From contig JAPYKE020000037.1 in the NCBI GenBank assembly GCA_028554795.2, forward strand, positions 868,001-932,000: a DNA stretch of 64,000 bases, written 5' to 3'. The position numbers and the translations under genes were made by a program. Positions 61,701 to 64,000 of the stretch are shown here, one piece after another. How positions within the stretch are numbered: position 1 is the stretch's first letter; each line of letters opens with the position of its first letter. Origin of the DNA: Sinohyriopsis cumingii. Lineage: Eukaryota; Mollusca; Bivalvia; Unionida; Unionidae. The notes beneath the pieces were generated by a model. That model had not been told where the DNA came from, searched no databases, and saw only the letters and a program-made list of their open reading frames with translations.

Positions 61701-62178
61701 CGCTGACAAATCTCCATGGGTGTTGGGATACGCTATGACGATCCACTCGTCTCAGGGATTAACTATTTCTGACAGACGAGTCTGGATTGTAGACGATCAC
61801 ATCGAGTGGTCAAATTTAGTCTATTTAGCGGTATCAAGGGTCAGAAAAATATCTCAATTACGTAGAATTATAATTCCTGAAATCGTTAATAAATTTAACG
61901 TCATTGATGATGATATAATAAGAAAAAAATTAATCGGATACAAGCAATCTGATAAAAACAATAAACGCGACTTTGATCTTGATGTTGAATTTATTATTGA
62001 GTTAAAACAGCAGCAGAATAATCATTGCACAAGTTGCAATTGTATAATGCTGTGGAGGTATTCGAGTAATGATTCAAGACAATTTACCGTAGACAGAAAA
62101 GATAATAGTCGCGGTCACACACGAGAAAAAGTGATGTTGACCTGTCTTGAGTGTAATCGACGTAGAGGCGCTAGTTAA
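58730..62178 (+). pseudogene. DNA polymerase B / SF1 helicase / HNH polyprotein, broken
   Basis: About 1150 codons from ATG 58730 (MNEFERLSQTRPVKYKFSLD). PolB: a YGHGG motif (about codon 392), palm motif A SVDMVACYPGSF (D at about 411, nt 59960), a motif B region, and motif C VATDSFY (about codon 666, nt 60725). The YxGG motif and small palm are of the protein-primed type. I found no clear 3'-5' exonuclease motif. SF1 helicase: Walker A GPGGCGKT (60953-60976), IIWDE (about 61165), CGDHGQPPP (61239) and TIHSSQG (61738). The C terminus (62023-62172) has CTSC...DRKD...H...CLECN, HNH-like. Breaks: TGA at 60206, TAA at 60809 (both in frame), and shifts near 61190-61202 and 61455-61470. Confidence 0.85.
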
Positions 62179-63124
62179 GTGATCGCGGTGGTAGTTGTGT
62201 ATCCGTGGGAATTATTTGTAGTTGTTCACGTACAAATCCACGTTGAGGAGCAGCCGAATCTAGTCTGTAGATTGCAGGTCTACCTGAGGATCTTGTCACG
62301 GTGGATATTTTGTGTGTGGTAACACTCCAAATAGGATCAGTCGCTCTCGCGCTACCACCTTCAAGTTCACCCGGTTCATATAAATATCTAACTGTAACAT
62401 CACCCAATATTTTTTGTTTTTCAATATCTTTTCGTTGTGTTGGTATATTTGTTTTTGTGACTGCGCTAATGGGTTTCATGTTGGTTGTTCGTGTAATCTC
62501 ATTGTTTAATGCAGCTATCACGCTTGGTAATCTTGCAACCCATTCGCGAGATCTTTTATCTTGAATAAATTCCCTCGCGTACTGATATCCAAATAACCGC
62601 TTAGCAAGTGTTAGATTAAATCGCTCAACAATTGCCTGATCACCGTGAATTGCAGTATGACCTCGTCGTATTTTGGTATTATGTTGTTTCACCAACGATG
62701 ATACTGGACCAAGAAATTCCTTACCAGGATCAACCTGTAGTAGCTGTGGCCATCGCAGACCACCTCGTTGATAAATTCGTTCAAACGCATTGGCTACTTC
62801 AGATACTGTTTTCGTTGATAGCGGCTCTGCCTCTTTATATCTACTTGCAACATCAACTACAGTTAACGCGTATTTGTACGTTTTTCTACGTACAGTATCA
62901 TGTGGTAAAAACAGAATATCTGCTTGATGAACTTCATTAGGAACACTAACATCGAAATACGCGTACTGAATTCGTTTCGGTGGTGGTAGATAAATTTGCC
63001 ATATTGCCTGTTTAGATAACCACGCTTTAGCAGTAGAATGTTTAACCGCTGCTGCATCAGCAAGTTTACCAATTGCTGCTTTGCCTTTCCAGTATCCTCT
63101 TGGTGAATAATAAATTGATTCCAT
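62171..63124 (-). CDS. Retroviral-type (rve) integrase
   Basis: 317 codons, intact. RNase-H-fold catalytic triad Asp69 (HQADILF), Asp132 (LLQVDPGKEF) and Glu167 (AIVERFN), the last two 35 residues apart as in D,D-35-E integrases. A C-terminal beta-rich region (about 240-300, GDVTVRYLYEPGELEGG) may bind DNA. No chromodomain was seen. It inserts element DNA into the host genome. Its stop overlaps the end of the polymerase-helicase gene by 8 bp, tail to tail. AATATATA touches its ATG. MESIYYSPRGYWKG start. Confidence 0.93.
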   Translation of the reverse strand: MESIYYSPRGYWKGKAAIGKLADAAAVKHSTAKAWLSKQAIWQIYLPPPKRIQYAYFDVSVPNEVHQADILFLPHDTVRRKTYKYALTVVDVASRYKEAEPLSTKTVSEVANAFERIYQRGGLRWPQLLQVDPGKEFLGPVSSLVKQHNTKIRRGHTAIHGDQAIVERFNLTLAKRLFGYQYAREFIQDKRSREWVARLPSVIAALNNEITRTTNMKPISAVTKTNIPTQRKDIEKQKILGDVTVRYLYEPGELEGGSARATDPIWSVTTHKISTVTRSSGRPAIYRLDSAAPQRGFVREQLQIIPTDTQLPPRSLN

Positions 63125-63627
63125 TATATATTACGAGACCCAAACGCTAATTTACCTTTCATCGCGGATCTTACTAACCAATTAGATAATGATTCTCTAA
63201 TATTTTTATTTTTTATAGAATTTAATGCATGAATTAATTTCACATCTGCAATATGCCTATCTTGTAGATTTTTACTTTTATAAGCTACATCATGAACATG
63301 ACAAGCTCGATCAATAGCGTTTATTGGTTCCTCGCCTGGTTTTGGTTGATCTTGATTATCAAGTCTGATATCGAGTCGAGTACCAGGACCGCAATAATTA
63401 TATCCTGGTAGATGTTTTTCTCCTGAGTATTTAGCCCATGGAGTACCTGGAAACTTTGACATCAAATTAGCGATATCACCACCGCGCTTATTAGGTAAAA
63501 ATGAAAATTTCTTTTTACCGCACACAGAACATTTTCCACCATACGCTATTTTTTTATTTTTTGTTATAACTGTAGCTAAATCAGTAGTCGGAGTTTTAAC
63601 TCTACAGCGTAAAAAATATAAATTCAT
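63124..63627 (-). CDS. Parvovirus-like phospholipase A2 domain protein
   Basis: 167 codons, intact. The PLA2 core has the Ca-binding loop YNYCGPGT (76-83) and the catalytic pair in RACHVHDVAYK (His112-Asp113), the arrangement found in parvovirus VP1u and in some Polintons and adintoviruses. An N-terminal CSVCGKKKF (33-41) is a CxxC motif. In parvoviruses this domain opens the endosomal membrane during entry, and a similar role here is inference. It overlaps the integrase start codon by one base and is divergent from the ATPase by 12 bp. Confidence 0.9.
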   Translation of the reverse strand: MNLYFLRCRVKTPTTDLATVITKNKKIAYGGKCSVCGKKKFSFLPNKRGGDIANLMSKFPGTPWAKYSGEKHLPGYNYCGPGTRLDIRLDNQDQPKPGEEPINAIDRACHVHDVAYKSKNLQDRHIADVKLIHALNSIKNKNIRESLSNWLVRSAMKGKLAFGSRNI

Positions 63628-63639
63628 GTTATAATATAT
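63628..63639. promoter_or_regulatory. 12-bp TATA-like divergent spacer
   Basis: The spacer between the PLA2 start (minus) and the ATPase start (plus) reads gttataatatat. Both genes must share promoter sequence that also overlaps coding DNA. Confidence 0.45.
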
Positions 63640-64000
63640 ATGGATATAATTGATTTCTCAGCAACTCGGCAGCGAGAACCTGTTAAGCATCATCCTGCGC
63701 TACCGAATTCCATCAGAATGATTATCATAGGACCATCTGGATCGGGTAAGACGCAGTTATTACTTAATCTGATAATGAGATGGTTGAAATGGGATAAGTT
63801 GTATTTGGTAGCACCATCCGCTGATGATCAACGATGTTATGAAGTATTAAAAGATTTTAACGAAAATGCAAGATTACTGGACGAAGATAATGATGTTATA
63901 GTGTTTATAACAGATATTGATGAAGCACCGTCCGTTGATGTTTTAGACGGATTTATTAATAATTTAGTTGTGTATGATGATGTGATGCTAGATAAACAAT
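63640..64000 (+). CDS. A32-type DNA packaging ATPase, 5' part
   Basis: Open from ATG 63640 (MDIIDFSATRQREPVKHHPA) to the window end, 120 codons. Walker A GPSGSGKT at residues 31-38, preceded by the beta strand RMIII. Walker B LVVYDD at 109-114. Order and spacing match the FtsK/HerA-like packaging ATPases (poxvirus A32 group) carried by Polintons, which pump genomic DNA into capsids. Truncated only by the window edge. No break in the part seen. Confidence 0.88.
   Translation, partial: MDIIDFSATRQREPVKHHPALPNSIRMIIIGPSGSGKTQLLLNLIMRWLKWDKLYLVAPSADDQRCYEVLKDFNENARLLDEDNDVIVFITDIDEAPSVDVLDGFINNLVVYDDVMLDKQ

Larger units (their letters stand above)
48007..64000. mobile_element. Endogenous Maverick/Polinton-adintovirus-like element, partial
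   Basis: One contiguous set of viral genes: capsid, small virion protein, adenain-type protease, fibre, penton-like protein, protein-primed polB, retroviral-type integrase, PLA2 and packaging ATPase. This gene complement defines Mavericks/Polintons and adintoviruses. The left limit is placed after the CA microsatellite, where nested inverted repeats begin. The right end lies beyond 64000, so terminal inverted repeats and target-site duplication cannot be checked. Several genes are open while others are broken. Confidence 0.9.

Overview
This is animal genomic DNA, AT-rich and full of microsatellites, minisatellites and retroelement remains. Long intron-split genes, a tRNA-derived SINE with an (AAC)n tail, a Tx1/L1-type LINE, Penelope-like and Ty3/Gypsy scraps and an SLC11/NRAMP gene fit a lophotrochozoan, most likely a bivalve or other mollusc. 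That assignment is inference, not something read from a marker gene.

Layout. (1) 1-1850 is a 44-bp satellite with an 840-bp higher-order period. (2) 1799-26327, minus strand, is one host gene: an NRAMP/DMT1-type divalent metal transporter. I could trace 14 coding exons with consistent phases and GT/AG junctions, giving about 567 codons. Its introns hold two SINEs, a decayed non-LTR RT fragment, a Penelope-like fragment and a nearly complete Tx1-like LINE (about 15.0-20.9 kb). (3) 26.3-47.9 kb has no recognisable host gene. It holds many tandem repeats, including a 3.3-kb ACT-rich minisatellite at 37.08-40.43 kb, and a broken Ty3/Gypsy integrase. (4) From about 48.0 kb to the window end lies a large endogenous DNA-virus-like transposon of the Maverick/Polinton-adintovirus type, cut off by the window edge.

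The viral element has a virion block on the plus strand (48.6-55.7 kb): a coiled-coil protein, a basic core-like protein, a double-jelly-roll major capsid protein, a small hydrophobic virion protein, an adenain-like protease, a fibre-like protein, a membrane protein and a penton/minor-capsid-like protein. A replication block follows (58.7-62.2 kb): protein-primed-type DNA polymerase B, SF1 helicase and a C-terminal HNH motif in one broken reading frame. Then come a retroviral-type integrase and a parvovirus-like phospholipase A2 on the minus strand, and the start of an A32-type packaging ATPase on the plus strand. Two paralogous small Cys-rich proteins lie divergently, one before each main plus-strand block. 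A broken HNH/NUMOD homing endonuclease sits beside the polymerase. Several genes are open (MCP, integrase, PLA2, coiled-coil, core-like, both Cys-rich proteins). Others carry stops or frameshifts, so this copy is a decaying integrated genome rather than an active virus.
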